DNA of 64,000 bases from JACCTU01 sp963788055 (GTDB taxonomy: Bacteria > Actinomycetota > Thermoleophilia > Gaiellales > Gaiellaceae), in the NCBI GenBank assembly GCA_963788055.1, contig CAWBFA010000005.1, positions 620,001-684,000 of the forward strand. The letters run 5' to 3'. The translations under genes and the position numbers were made by a program. Position 1 is the first letter of the stretch, and each line of letters opens with the position of its first letter. This document shows positions 41,383-50,213 of this stretch, one piece after another. The notes under the pieces were generated by a model. It was not told the DNA's origin, did not search any database, and saw only the letters and a program-made list of their open reading frames with translations.

Positions 41383-42627
41383 GTGTCGCTGACGCCAAGC
41401 AGAACCGTCGAAGAGCTCCGTGAGCTCCGTGCGCTGACCGGGGACGCGGACGGGGCCCAGCGGGTGGCGTGGACGAACACCTGGGCCGAGGCGAAGGAGT
41501 GGCTGAGCGGCAAGCTGGCCGGGACCGGGGTCGAGGAGGAGACCGATGAGGCCGGGAACCAGTGGTTCACGCTCCGCGGCGCCTCCGGCCGGGCGCTTCT
41601 GATCGGGGGCCACATCGACTCGGTTCCGAACGGCGGCTGGCTCGACGGCAGCCTGAACGTGGTGGCCGGCGTCGAGGTGATGCGCCGCCTCGCGGAGGAA
41701 GGAGAGCCGCCGCTGACCGTTCGCCTCGTCAACTGGGCCGACGAGGAGGGCGCGCGCTTCGGCCGCTCGCTCTTCGGCTCGAGCGCCGCGGCCGGCTCGA
41801 TGAGCGACCAGGACGAGCTCCGGCACCGGAAGGACGCCGACGGTGTCTCGCTCCCCGACGCGATCGCGGCACACGGCGTCGACCTCGACCGCGCCCTCGA
41901 CGCGCGGAAGCAACTCGAGAACGCCGCCGCCTACCTCGAGCTGCACATCGAGCAGGGTCCGGTGCTCGAATCGATGGACCTGCCGCTCGGCGTCGTCCTC
42001 GGCACCTTCGGCGTCGAGCGCCACCAGATCACCTGGCGCGGACAGGCCGCGCACGCGGGCTCGACCCCGATGGACAAGCGCCGCGACGCGCTCGCGGGCG
42101 CCGCGAAGCTCGCGCTCGAGATCCGCCCGATCGCCGCACAGGTCGGTGAGGGCGCGGTCTGCACCTGCGGCGGCGTCGTGACGAGGCCTGGGATCGTCAC
42201 GTCGGTCGTCGAGACGGCCGAGCAGCTGCTCGACCAGCGGCACCTCGACGCGGACTCGCTTGCGGAGCTGCTGCGGCTCGCGAGAGAGGCATCCGAGCGG
42301 TTCGCGCGCGAAGAAGACATCAAGGTCGAGTGGGAGCGGATCTGGAGCATCGAGCCGATCCTGTTCGACGCCGAGCTGATCGAGCTCGCGGACGAATCGA
42401 TCCTCGAGGTCGCGGGCACGTCGCACCGTTTGCCGAGCGGCCCGCTGCACGACGCCGCGGAGGTTTCCCGCGCGGGCATCCCGACCGTGATGCTGTTCGT
42501 GCAGAGCCTCCGCGGCCTCTCGCACACGAAGCTCGAGGACACGAAGCCGGAGCATCTCGAGCTCGCCGTCCAGGCACTCGACCGCCTGACGACGAAGACG
42601 CTCGAGCTGCTGGCTAGAAGAACCTGA
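41383..42627 (+). CDS. M20-family N-carbamoyl amino-acid amidohydrolase (beta-ureidopropionase/allantoate hydrolase type)
   Basis: A 414-residue zinc hydrolase. Metal ligands are seen in GGHIDSVPNGGWLDG, in LVNWADEEGARFG and in ELHIEQGPVLE; the lid-domain block GTFGVERHQITWRGQAAHAGSTPMDKRRDA is characteristic of the HyuC/AmaB/AllC subgroup, which removes the carbamoyl group from N-carbamoyl amino acids, N-carbamoyl-beta-alanine or allantoate. In this cluster it is the expected step after dihydropyrimidinase, releasing beta-alanine, CO2 and ammonia. The GTG at 41383 lies eight bases after TATCCT. It diverges from the transporter operon by 19 bases and overlaps the convergent DMT gene by 14. 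Confidence 0.88.
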   Translation: MSLTPSRTVEELRELRALTGDADGAQRVAWTNTWAEAKEWLSGKLAGTGVEEETDEAGNQWFTLRGASGRALLIGGHIDSVPNGGWLDGSLNVVAGVEVMRRLAEEGEPPLTVRLVNWADEEGARFGRSLFGSSAAAGSMSDQDELRHRKDADGVSLPDAIAAHGVDLDRALDARKQLENAAAYLELHIEQGPVLESMDLPLGVVLGTFGVERHQITWRGQAAHAGSTPMDKRRDALAGAAKLALEIRPIAAQVGEGAVCTCGGVVTRPGIVTSVVETAEQLLDQRHLDADSLAELLRLAREASERFAREEDIKVEWERIWSIEPILFDAELIELADESILEVAGTSHRLPSGPLHDAAEVSRAGIPTVMLFVQSLRGLSHTKLEDTKPEHLELAVQALDRLTTKTLELLARRT

Positions 42628-43060
42628 CGAGCGCGACGCCGGCGGCGACGAGGGCGATGCCGAGCAGTCGCCCGGGCGTGATCGGGTTCTCCTCGAACCC
42701 GACCCAGCCGAAGTGGTCGACTAGCAGCGACGCGACCGCCTGCCCCGCCAGGATCACCGCGACGAGTGTCGCCGCGCCGAGCTTCGGGGCCGCGACGACG
42801 CTCCCGAGCACGTAGAACGCCCCGAGCAGCCCGCCGGCCCAGACCCACCAGGGCGCGCCGGTGACGGCGGCCCCGGCCGGCCAGTCTCGGTAGGCGGCGA
42901 CCATGACCGCAAAGAGGGCCACCGTGCCGACGACGAACGAGACGAGCGTCGCCCGGAGCGGGCTGTCCAGCCAGGTCGCCAGCTGGGCGTTGATCCCGAA
43001 CTGGATCGGCAGCATCGCGCCTGCCACGAACCCGAAGAGCAGGTACGGCCAGATTGCCAC
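42614..43060 (-). CDS. DMT transporter, YdcZ/DUF606-like
   Basis: A 148-residue membrane protein with five hydrophobic segments; the start LLFGFVAGAMLPIQFGINAQLATWL and the central LLGAFYVLGSVVAAPKLGAATLVAVILAGQ match the half-size YdcZ (DUF606) members of the drug/metabolite superfamily. Two such units normally dimerise. The GTG start gives MAIWPYLLFG. Transported substrate unknown; it sits inside the pyrimidine cluster on the strand opposite to its neighbours and could export a by-product, which is only a guess. Confidence 0.8.
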   Translation of the reverse strand: MAIWPYLLFGFVAGAMLPIQFGINAQLATWLDSPLRATLVSFVVGTVALFAVMVAAYRDWPAGAAVTGAPWWVWAGGLLGAFYVLGSVVAAPKLGAATLVAVILAGQAVASLLVDHFGWVGFEENPITPGRLLGIALVAAGVALVRFF

Positions 43061-43118
43061 GTGGCACGATTCGAGGGAAGATCGCAGTTTCCCTGCACCG
43101 CTCGAGCCCGGAGGTCAC

Positions 43119-44135
43119 ATGCTCACGTTCGGCGTCACCGTCCTGCCCGACCCGCCCTACACACGCCTGATCGAGCTGACCTCGCTCGCGGAGCAGCACG
43201 GGTTCGAGTACAGCTGGACCTACGACTCGCACATCCTCTGGCAGGAGTCGTACGCAACGCTCCCGCTCGTCGCCGACCGCACCGACACGATCAAGCTCGG
43301 CCACTTCGTGACCAACCCTGGGATCCGCGACCCGACGATCACGGCGAGCTGGTACGCGACGATGCACGACGTCTCGAACGGACGCATGGTGATGGGGATC
43401 GGTCGCGGCGACTCGTCGCGCCGCGTCGTCGGGCTGAAGCCGGTCAGGGTTGCGGAGTTCGAGGCGGCCACGGCGATGATCAAAGACCTGATGAACGGCC
43501 GGCCCGTCGTGTGGAACGAGAAGGAGTTGAAGCTCGAGTGGGTTCGGCCCGAGCTCCCCGACATCGAGGTCTGGGTCGCCGGTTACGGGCCGAAGGCGCT
43601 CGCAGTCGCGGGCCGCGTCGGCGACGGCGTGATCATCCAGCTCGCCGACCCGCAGATCATCCAGTGGATCATGGACACCGCGCGCGCCTCCGCCGTCGAG
43701 GCCGGACGCGACCCGAATGCGCTCAAGTGCATCGTGGGCGCGCCGAGCATGGTCACCGACGACCTCGCCGACGCGCGCGAACAGGTGCGCTGGTTCCCCG
43801 CCATGGTCTCGAACCACGTCATGGACCTGATCGAGCGCTACGGGTTCGACTCGGAGATCCCCTCCGCGCTGACCGACTTCGTCAAGGCGCGGAAGTTCTA
43901 CGACTACAAGGACCACAGCCGGGTCGGTGCGGCACACGGCGAGTTCGTCACCGACGAGATCTGCGACCGCTTCTGCGTGCTCGGCAACACCGAGCAGGTG
44001 ATCCAGAAGCTCCACGAGCTCGAGTCGGTCGGCGTCGATCAGTTCAACATCTACCTCATGACCGGCCAGCAGGAGGCGACGCTCGAGGCCTACGGGTCAG
44101 ACATCATCCCGAAGTTCGCGAGCGTCGCCGCGTAG
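43119..44135 (+). CDS. LLM-class flavin/F420-dependent oxidoreductase (CPS_4043-like)
   Basis: A 338-residue luciferase-like monooxygenase-fold enzyme: FGVTVLPDPPYTRLIELTSLAEQHGFEYSWTYDSH at the N-terminus, LGHFVTNPGIRDPTITASWYATMHDVSNGRMVMGIGRGDSS (the cofactor phosphate region) and VWVAGYGPKALAVAGRVGDGVI. The sequence fits the TIGR03842 type, which I recall being found beside dihydropyrimidinase genes. It probably uses F420 or FMN to reduce or oxidise a cyclic substrate. No PreA/PreT-type dihydropyrimidine dehydrogenase is present in the cluster, so this enzyme is a candidate for the first redox step (inference). ATG after GGAGG. Confidence 0.85.
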   Translation: MLTFGVTVLPDPPYTRLIELTSLAEQHGFEYSWTYDSHILWQESYATLPLVADRTDTIKLGHFVTNPGIRDPTITASWYATMHDVSNGRMVMGIGRGDSSRRVVGLKPVRVAEFEAATAMIKDLMNGRPVVWNEKELKLEWVRPELPDIEVWVAGYGPKALAVAGRVGDGVIIQLADPQIIQWIMDTARASAVEAGRDPNALKCIVGAPSMVTDDLADAREQVRWFPAMVSNHVMDLIERYGFDSEIPSALTDFVKARKFYDYKDHSRVGAAHGEFVTDEICDRFCVLGNTEQVIQKLHELESVGVDQFNIYLMTGQQEATLEAYGSDIIPKFASVAA

Positions 44136-44141
44136 CTGGGA

Positions 44142-44525
44142 CTACCTTGAACCGACGGCGCGGAGCGCCGAGAGCAACTCTTGGTGCCGCCGCTCCTCGT
44201 CGGGCATCCCTTCTTCCACGGGCGTCCGCTGCGAGCGGGCGAGCATCGCCTGGACGGGCTTCACGACGAAGAAGAACACGGCGGCGGCGATCGCCACGAA
44301 CTGGATCAGGTCCGTGAGGAACGCGCCGTAACGGAACACCGCGTCGTTGATCGTGAACGTCAGGTCGCTGAAATCGGGCTTGCCGATGATCATCGCGATC
44401 ACCGGCATGAGCAGGTTCTCGACGAGCGAATTGATGACCGCGGCAAACGCGAGCCCCATGACGAACGCCACGGCGAGCTCGACGACGTTGCCGCGGAACA
44501 GGAAGTCCTTGAACTCTTGAACCAT
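44142..44525 (-). CDS. mscL: Large-conductance mechanosensitive channel
   Basis: A 127-residue pentameric channel that opens under membrane tension during hypo-osmotic shock. VQEFKDFLFRGNVVELAVAFVMGLAFAAVINSLVENLLMP at the N-terminus covers the amphipathic helix and TM1; the second helix is about residues 68-90 (LIQFVAIAAAVFFFVVKPVQ) and the charged C-terminal helix follows. ATG after AGGAGCGTCGAG. Length is normal for the family. Confidence 0.95.
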   Translation of the reverse strand: MVQEFKDFLFRGNVVELAVAFVMGLAFAAVINSLVENLLMPVIAMIIGKPDFSDLTFTINDAVFRYGAFLTDLIQFVAIAAAVFFFVVKPVQAMLARSQRTPVEEGMPDEERRHQELLSALRAVGSR

Positions 44526-44554
44526 CTCGACGCTCCTGGTTGGGAGCGCCGAAT

Positions 44555-44947
44555 CTACGTCTCCTCCAGCTCGAGTGCAGCCGAGTTGATGCAGTACCGC
44601 TGGCCCGTCGGCTGCGGCCCGTCGGGAAACACGTGGCCGAGGTGGCCGCCGCAGGCGGCGCACATCACCTCTGTGCGGATCATCCCGTGGCTGATGTCGC
44701 GCTCCTCCTCGATCACGTCCTCGCTTGCGGGCGCGTAGAACGCGGGCCACCCACAGCCCGAGTCGTACTTCGTGTCCGAGCTGAAGAGCTCGGCACCGCA
44801 GCCCGCACAGCGATACGTGCCCGGCTCGAAGACGTGGTCGTACTCACCCGTGAAGGCGGGCTCGGTCCCCTTCTCGCGGAGGATCCGGTACTGATCGGGG
44901 GTCAACTCCGCCTGCCACTGCTGCTCTGTCTTTTCGATCTTCTCCAT
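44555..44947 (-). CDS. msrB: Peptide-methionine (R)-S-oxide reductase
   Basis: Repairs methionine-R-sulfoxide in proteins. The 130-residue enzyme has two zinc CxxC pairs (YRCAGCGAELF and VMCAACGGHLGHVF), the substrate region SGCGWPAFYAP and the catalytic cysteine in RYCINSAALEL. Length is normal for MsrB. The start MEKIEKTEQQW at 44947 is the family start; the frame is open beyond it but overlaps the divergent ABC gene. It follows a 29-base gap after mscL, on the same strand, and both respond to stress in other bacteria. Confidence 0.95.
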   Translation of the reverse strand: MEKIEKTEQQWQAELTPDQYRILREKGTEPAFTGEYDHVFEPGTYRCAGCGAELFSSDTKYDSGCGWPAFYAPASEDVIEEERDISHGMIRTEVMCAACGGHLGHVFPDGPQPTGQRYCINSAALELEET

Positions 44948-44996
44948 GCCCTTCAGTCTGCCGGAAGCGCCGAGCGTTACGGGTAGCGTGACGGCC

Positions 44997-45920
44997 GTGA
45001 GCGGGACACCTCTGATCGAGGCCAGAGGCCTCACGAAGCGCTTCGGCGAGTTCACCGCCGTCGACGGGATCGACTTCACGGTCGAGCGCGGCGAGACCTT
45101 CGGCTTCCTCGGGCCGAACGGCGCAGGGAAGACCTCGACGATGCGAATGATCGGTGCGGTCTCACCGGTCAGCGGCGGGACACTCCGCGTGCTCGGGCTC
45201 GACCCCGGCGTTGACGGCCCCGTCATCAAGGCCCGAATGGGCGTCGTCCCGCAGCAGGACACCCTCGACTTCGAGCTCACCGTCTACGAGAACCTGCTCG
45301 TCTACGGGCGCTATTTCGGGCTCTCCAAGGACGTGATCAAGTCGCGCGCCGAGGACCTGCTCGACTTCGTGCAACTCCAGGAGCGCCGCGACTCGAGAGT
45401 CGAGCCGCTTTCCGGCGGGATGAAGCGCCGGCTGACGATCGCACGCGGGCTGATCAACGACCCGGAGCTTCTTCTGCTCGACGAGCCCACGACCGGCCTC
45501 GATCCGCAGGCACGCCACGTGCTGTGGGACCGGCTCTACCGGCTGAAGCAGCAGGGCGTCACGCAGGTGCTGACGACGCACTACATGGACGAGGCGGAGC
45601 AGCTCTGCGACCGCCTCGTCGTCATGGACCAGGCGAAGATCGTTGCCGAAGGCTCCCCGCGGGAGCTGATCGAGCTCCACACGCAGCGTGAGGTCGTCGA
45701 GCTCCGCTTCCCGGAGGGCGTCGAGCTGGACGGCAAGTTGGACGGTCTCGGCGAGCGCGTCGAGGTGCTCGCAAACCGCGTGCTGATCGGAACCGACAAC
45801 GGCGACGCGACCGCGCACGCGGTTCACGAGCGCGGGATCGAGGCGGAGAGCGTCCTCGTCCGGCGCAGCACGCTCGAGGACGTGTTCCTGACGCTGACCG
45901 GACGGACGCTCGTCGACTGA
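44997..45920 (+). CDS. ABC transporter ATP-binding protein (NodI/DrrA-like exporter)
   Basis: A 307-residue ATPase for the two permeases that follow. Walker A GPNGAGKTSTM near residue 43, Q-loop VPQQDTLD, signature LSGGMKRRLTIARGL near residue 139, Walker B LLLLDEPTTGLD and H-loop TTHYMDEAE. The C-terminal region is the regulatory beta-rich tail of drug/Nod-factor exporters. The GTG at 44997 lies seven bases after TAGCGT, suggesting a leaderless mRNA; the frame is open 17 codons upstream. It overlaps the next gene by one base (TGATG). Confidence 0.92.
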   Translation: MSGTPLIEARGLTKRFGEFTAVDGIDFTVERGETFGFLGPNGAGKTSTMRMIGAVSPVSGGTLRVLGLDPGVDGPVIKARMGVVPQQDTLDFELTVYENLLVYGRYFGLSKDVIKSRAEDLLDFVQLQERRDSRVEPLSGGMKRRLTIARGLINDPELLLLDEPTTGLDPQARHVLWDRLYRLKQQGVTQVLTTHYMDEAEQLCDRLVVMDQAKIVAEGSPRELIELHTQREVVELRFPEGVELDGKLDGLGERVEVLANRVLIGTDNGDATAHAVHERGIEAESVLVRRSTLEDVFLTLTGRTLVD

Positions 45921-46723
45921 TGGCGACCGTCGCGGTCACGACCTCGCCGCTCGAACGCGCGCTCTCGGTCACCGAGTGGCACGCGCGCTCGTACAAGCGC
46001 ACGTGGCGCGCGACGATCACGACCGCGTTCCTCAACCCGATCTTCTTCCTGCTCTCGGTCGGCGTTCTCCTCGGCCAGCTGATCGACGACGACCAGGCGG
46101 CGCTCGGTGGGCTCTCGTACGTCGAGTTCGTCGCGCCCGGGCTCCTCGCGGTGACCGCGATGCAGATCGGAGCGAACGACGCGATGTGGCCGGTCATGGC
46201 CGGCATCAGGTGGCTGCGCACGTACCACGCGGTCCTGGCGACGCCCGTCCGTGTCGCCGAGCTCGTGCTCGGGACGATGGGCTGGTCTGCGATCAGAATC
46301 TTCTCGGCGGCGGTGATCTTCACGGCTGTCGCCGCCGTCGGCGGCGCGATCATCTCTCCCCTCGCGGTGCTGGCACCGTTCGCCGCGCTGCTCTGCGGGC
46401 TCGCGTTCAACGCACCGATCGCGGCGTTCTCCGCGAGTCTCGAAGGCGGCGACGACGGGTGGTTCCCGGCTCTGAACCGCTTCGTCTTGATCCCGATGTT
46501 CCTGTTCGCCGGGACATTCTTCCCCGTGTCCCAGCTGCCCGATTGGCTGGAGCCGGTCGCGTGGGCGACTCCGCTCTGGCACGGCGTCGAGCTCTGCCGC
46601 ATGCTGACCACCGGCGACGTCGATGCACTGCTCGCGGCCGTCCACGTCGCTTATCTCTCTGCCTTCGTGGTCGTCGGCGCCGTGGTGGCGATCCGTCGCC
46701 ACCAGAGGGCGCTGCTCAAGTGA
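45920..46723 (+). CDS. ABC-2 type permease, first subunit
   Basis: A 267-residue membrane protein with six hydrophobic segments. The block LNPIFFLLSVGVLLGQLI and the end FPVSQLPDWLEPVAWATPLWHGVELCRML are the characteristic elements of NodJ/DrrB-type permeases. It shares TPLWHGV/TPLYHGV and the length with the next gene, so the two probably form a heterodimeric channel. The gene overlaps its neighbours on both sides, so all three are translated together. Substrate unknown. Confidence 0.9.
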   Translation: MATVAVTTSPLERALSVTEWHARSYKRTWRATITTAFLNPIFFLLSVGVLLGQLIDDDQAALGGLSYVEFVAPGLLAVTAMQIGANDAMWPVMAGIRWLRTYHAVLATPVRVAELVLGTMGWSAIRIFSAAVIFTAVAAVGGAIISPLAVLAPFAALLCGLAFNAPIAAFSASLEGGDDGWFPALNRFVLIPMFLFAGTFFPVSQLPDWLEPVAWATPLWHGVELCRMLTTGDVDALLAAVHVAYLSAFVVVGAVVAIRRHQRALLK

Positions 46724-47529
46724 CGGACTACGCGCTCACCGGCCGGGTCGCACCGTGGTTCACGTTCGGGGCGGACCGCTCGCTGCGGCTGGTCTACCGG
46801 AACCTCCACGCGGCGCGCCGCTACTGGCTCGTCATGGTCTCCGGCTTCTTCGAGCCGCTCTTTTACCTCGTCGGCCTCGGGGTCGGCGTGGGAGCGCTCG
46901 TCGGCGACATTACGTACGGCGGACAGACGATCTCCTATCAGGAGTTCGTCGCGCCTGCGCTGCTCGCGGCGTCCGCGATGAACGGCGCGATCTACGAGAC
47001 GACGGGGAACGTCTTCTTCAAGCTGAACTACGCGAAGACCTACGAGGGCGTCTTGGCCACGCCGATGGGCGTGCGCGACGTGGCGGTCGGCGAGACGATC
47101 TTCGCGCTGATGCGCGGAAGCGTCTACGCGGTCGCCTTCGTGACGATCATGTTGGCCCTCGGCCTGATCGAGTCGTGGTGGGCGATCCTCGCCGTGCCAG
47201 CGGCGCTCCTGATCGGCGCGGCGTTCGCGGCGCTCGGCCTCTCTGCGGTGACGCTGATGCGGTCGTGGGCCGACTTCGCGTTCGTCGAGCTGCTGACGCT
47301 TCCGATGTTCCTCTTCTCTGCGACGTTCGTGCCGCTCGCGGAGTACCCCGAGGCCGTGCAATGGGCGCTTCCGCTCACACCGCTCTACCACGGCGTCGAT
47401 CTCATGCGCGCGCTCACGCTCGGCGACGTCGGCTGGAACGCGCTGATCCACGTCGCCTACCTGCTCGGCGTCCTCGCGCTCGGCGTCTGGTTCACTGCGC
47501 GCCGGCTCGAGCGCAAGCTCCTGAAGTAA
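46720..47529 (+). CDS. ABC-2 type permease, second subunit
   Basis: A 269-residue homologue of the preceding permease: VSGFFEPLFYLVGLGVGVGALVGD starts the membrane part, and FVPLAEYPEAVQWALPLTPLYHGVDLMRAL precedes the last helix. GTG at 46720 overlaps the previous stop as GTGA; a longer open frame reads through the previous gene in the wrong phase and was discarded. The following 163-base gap (47530-47692) contains CTCAAG-TTGAG-CTTGAG, a short inverted repeat, but no gene. Confidence 0.9.
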   Translation: MTDYALTGRVAPWFTFGADRSLRLVYRNLHAARRYWLVMVSGFFEPLFYLVGLGVGVGALVGDITYGGQTISYQEFVAPALLAASAMNGAIYETTGNVFFKLNYAKTYEGVLATPMGVRDVAVGETIFALMRGSVYAVAFVTIMLALGLIESWWAILAVPAALLIGAAFAALGLSAVTLMRSWADFAFVELLTLPMFLFSATFVPLAEYPEAVQWALPLTPLYHGVDLMRALTLGDVGWNALIHVAYLLGVLALGVWFTARRLERKLLK

Positions 47530-47692
47530 CAACCCGACCTCGATCTCAAGTTGAGCTTGAGGTAGCCGGGCGAGGGCTGTCGCGCGAGTCGTGCTGCCGG
47601 AACGGGTTGTAGACGCTCACACGAACGGGGGAGAGGCCAGACGCCGTTTTCGGGCGATGCTGGAAGAGCGGTTCCCTGCGGCAGGAGCATCG

Positions 47693-50104
47693 ATGGCGAA
47701 GACACAGCGGCACGAGCACGAGCCGACTCGTTCACGGCGGGTTCGCGCTGCCCTGGTGTCGGTCGTCCGCGCGTCCGTCGCCGCGACTGCGTGTGTCTTG
47801 TGGGTCGGGCTTGCGTCGCCGGGCCTGCAGCTCATCCCCGGACTCGGCGGCTTCGGCGACCAGAGCATTTCGATCTCCCTTCAGAGCGCCCTGCTCGGCA
47901 TCGACGACGGCCGCGACCCCGCGACGCCCGCGGTGCGCGCCGCGATGAGCGCGCTCGGCCTGACGATGACCAAGCAGTTGGTGGCCCCGCTGCCGCGCAA
48001 CTCGTCCGAAGGCCCCCCGTCGCTCGCCGTGCAGATCACCGAGAGCGTTCGCGTCGACACGGCGCCTGCAGCGCCTGCCTCGGACCAACCGCGCGACCGC
48101 CCGAGCGCCGGGTCCGAGACCGACGGCGGCGCGAGCGTCGCACAGGGCTCGCCGCCGGCAGTCGATCCCGGCAAGCCCGCGAAACCCGGGAAACCCGAGA
48201 AGCCCTCGCCTGCACCTAGTGTCGGCGGCGGCCCCGCGACGCCGCCGCCGGCCTCGACGAAGAGCGTGCAGTCGATCACCTTCACGACGTCACCGTCGGC
48301 GGCCGTCGCCGGCGGCTGGTACTCGGTGGGGGCTTCCGCGAGCTCGGGTCTACCGGTCAGCTTCTCGGTCGCGCCGGGGAGCGCCGACGTCTGCACGGTC
48401 TCGGGCACGACGGTCGCGTTCGTCGGGATCGGGACCTGCACGATCCGGGCAAACCAGGCCGGGAACGGAAGCTACAAGCCGGCGCCGCAGGTGACGCAGT
48501 CCTTCGCCGTCGCCGCCGGGGTCGCAGTTCAGACGATCAGCTTCCTTTCGACGCCGCCTTCGGGCGCGGTCGTCGGGAGCTCCGCGTACCACGTGGTTGC
48601 GAAGGCGACCTCGGGTCTTCCCGTCGAGTTCGGCGCCGCGAGCGGGAGCGACGACATCTGCACGGTGACCGGCGCGAAGGTCACCTTGGTCGGCGTCGGC
48701 ACCTGCACGATCAACGCGACGCAGCGCGGCAACAGCAACTATCTCCCTGCCCCAAGGGTCAGCCAGTCGTTCTCGATCGGCTCCGACGTCCCGTCGAAGA
48801 GCGTCCAGTCGATCAACTTCACGTCGTCCCCGCCGGCGGGCGCGGTCGTCGGCGGCTCGGCGTACGTCGTCACCGCATCGGCCAGCTCCGGCCTCCCCGT
48901 CAGCTTCTCCGTCGACCCGTCCAGCGCCGGGGTCTGCACGCTCTCGGGCGCGACCGTGTCCCTCGTCGGGCCGGGCACCTGCACGATCCGCGCCGAGCAG
49001 GCCGGGAACGGGAGCTATCAGGCTGCAGCGCCGGCCTCGCAATCCTTCGTCGTGGGCCTCGCCGGCCAGACGATCAGCTTCACGTCGGCGCCTCCGAGCA
49101 GCGCTGCAGCCGGAGGCCCGACGGCCACCGTGACCGCCGCCGCGAGCTCGGGCCTCGCTGTCACGTTCTCGATCGCGCCGGCGAGCTCCGGTGTCTGCAG
49201 CCTGTCCGGCTCGACGCTGTCCTTCCTGGCGGCAGGAACCTGCACGGTCTTCGCCGACCAGGCCGGCAACGCCTCGTCTGCTGCCGCGCCGCAGGTCTCG
49301 CAGTCGTTCGCCGTCGCCCTCGGCCCGCAGACGATCAGCTTCAGCTCGACGCCGCCGGGCAGCGCGTACGTCGGTGGGCCTGCCTACACCGTCGCCGCGA
49401 CCGCGAGCTCCGGCCTCGCCGTCACCTTCTCTTCCGGGAGTCCCTCGGTCTGCAGCGTCTCCGGCGCGACGGTGACGTTCACGGGCACGGGGACCTGCGT
49501 CGTCCGAGCGAACCAGCCGGGGAACGGCAGCTACCAGCCGGCGCCGCAGTCGCAGCAGTCGTTCACCGTCACGCCGCCACCGTCGCCACAGACGATCACG
49601 TTCACCTCGAGCGCGCCGTCGTCCGCGGTGTACCTCGGGCCGAGCTACAGCGTGGCGGCGACCGCGAGCTCCGGTCTGCCGGTCACCTTCAGCGTGTCGG
49701 GCTCCTGCTCACTGTCGGGCTCGACGGTCGTGATGGCGGGCGCGGGCACGTGCACGGTCTATGCGGACCAGAGCGGCAACAGCGCGTACTTCGCTGCGCC
49801 GCAGCTGCAACAGACCTTCTCGATCGCCAAGAGGGCGCAGACGATCACCTTCCCGGACCCGGGCAACCACGACAAGACCGACCCACCGTTCGCCCTTTCG
49901 GCGACGTCGAGCTCCGGTCTCGCGGTCACCTACACGCTCGACCCGAGCAGCACACCGTTCTGCTCCCTCTCCGGCAACATCGTCACGCCGATCGAACGCG
50001 GCGATTGCATCGTTCATGCGAACCAGGCGGGAGACGCCAACTACCTGGCCGCTCCGCAAGTCACGATGGAGATCAAGATCAAGAACCACACGCCGGGCGG
50101 ATGA
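47693..50104 (+). CDS. Secreted protein with seven Ig-like repeats, each with a paired cysteine
   Basis: An 803-residue exported protein. A long, basic N-terminus leads to one hydrophobic signal or anchor (about residues 23-50), then a Pro/Lys-rich hinge (PGKPAKPGKPEKP), then seven repeats of about 82-86 residues from residue 185 to the end. Each repeat follows the plan QTI(S/T)F...SGLPV(S/T)F...CxxSG...GTCT(I/V)...QAGN..Y..AP...QSF.V, with two cysteines that could form one disulfide per repeat. The last repeat is the most diverged. This is the bacterial Ig-like/MBG-related type found on cell surfaces. ATG after GCAGGAGC. The adjacent diguanylate cyclase gene follows. Confidence 0.75.
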   Translation: MAKTQRHEHEPTRSRRVRAALVSVVRASVAATACVLWVGLASPGLQLIPGLGGFGDQSISISLQSALLGIDDGRDPATPAVRAAMSALGLTMTKQLVAPLPRNSSEGPPSLAVQITESVRVDTAPAAPASDQPRDRPSAGSETDGGASVAQGSPPAVDPGKPAKPGKPEKPSPAPSVGGGPATPPPASTKSVQSITFTTSPSAAVAGGWYSVGASASSGLPVSFSVAPGSADVCTVSGTTVAFVGIGTCTIRANQAGNGSYKPAPQVTQSFAVAAGVAVQTISFLSTPPSGAVVGSSAYHVVAKATSGLPVEFGAASGSDDICTVTGAKVTLVGVGTCTINATQRGNSNYLPAPRVSQSFSIGSDVPSKSVQSINFTSSPPAGAVVGGSAYVVTASASSGLPVSFSVDPSSAGVCTLSGATVSLVGPGTCTIRAEQAGNGSYQAAAPASQSFVVGLAGQTISFTSAPPSSAAAGGPTATVTAAASSGLAVTFSIAPASSGVCSLSGSTLSFLAAGTCTVFADQAGNASSAAAPQVSQSFAVALGPQTISFSSTPPGSAYVGGPAYTVAATASSGLAVTFSSGSPSVCSVSGATVTFTGTGTCVVRANQPGNGSYQPAPQSQQSFTVTPPPSPQTITFTSSAPSSAVYLGPSYSVAATASSGLPVTFSVSGSCSLSGSTVVMAGAGTCTVYADQSGNSAYFAAPQLQQTFSIAKRAQTITFPDPGNHDKTDPPFALSATSSSGLAVTYTLDPSSTPFCSLSGNIVTPIERGDCIVHANQAGDANYLAAPQVTMEIKIKNHTPGG

Positions 50105-50213
50105 CCGCGCCTCCCTCACCCTTTCGGGGGAGCCCTCGTGCGAATCCGGAAGCCGATGTACTGGACGTGGTTCTGCGGCGAGCAACCGTCACGCTGTTGT
50201 CGAGAGCGCGTTG

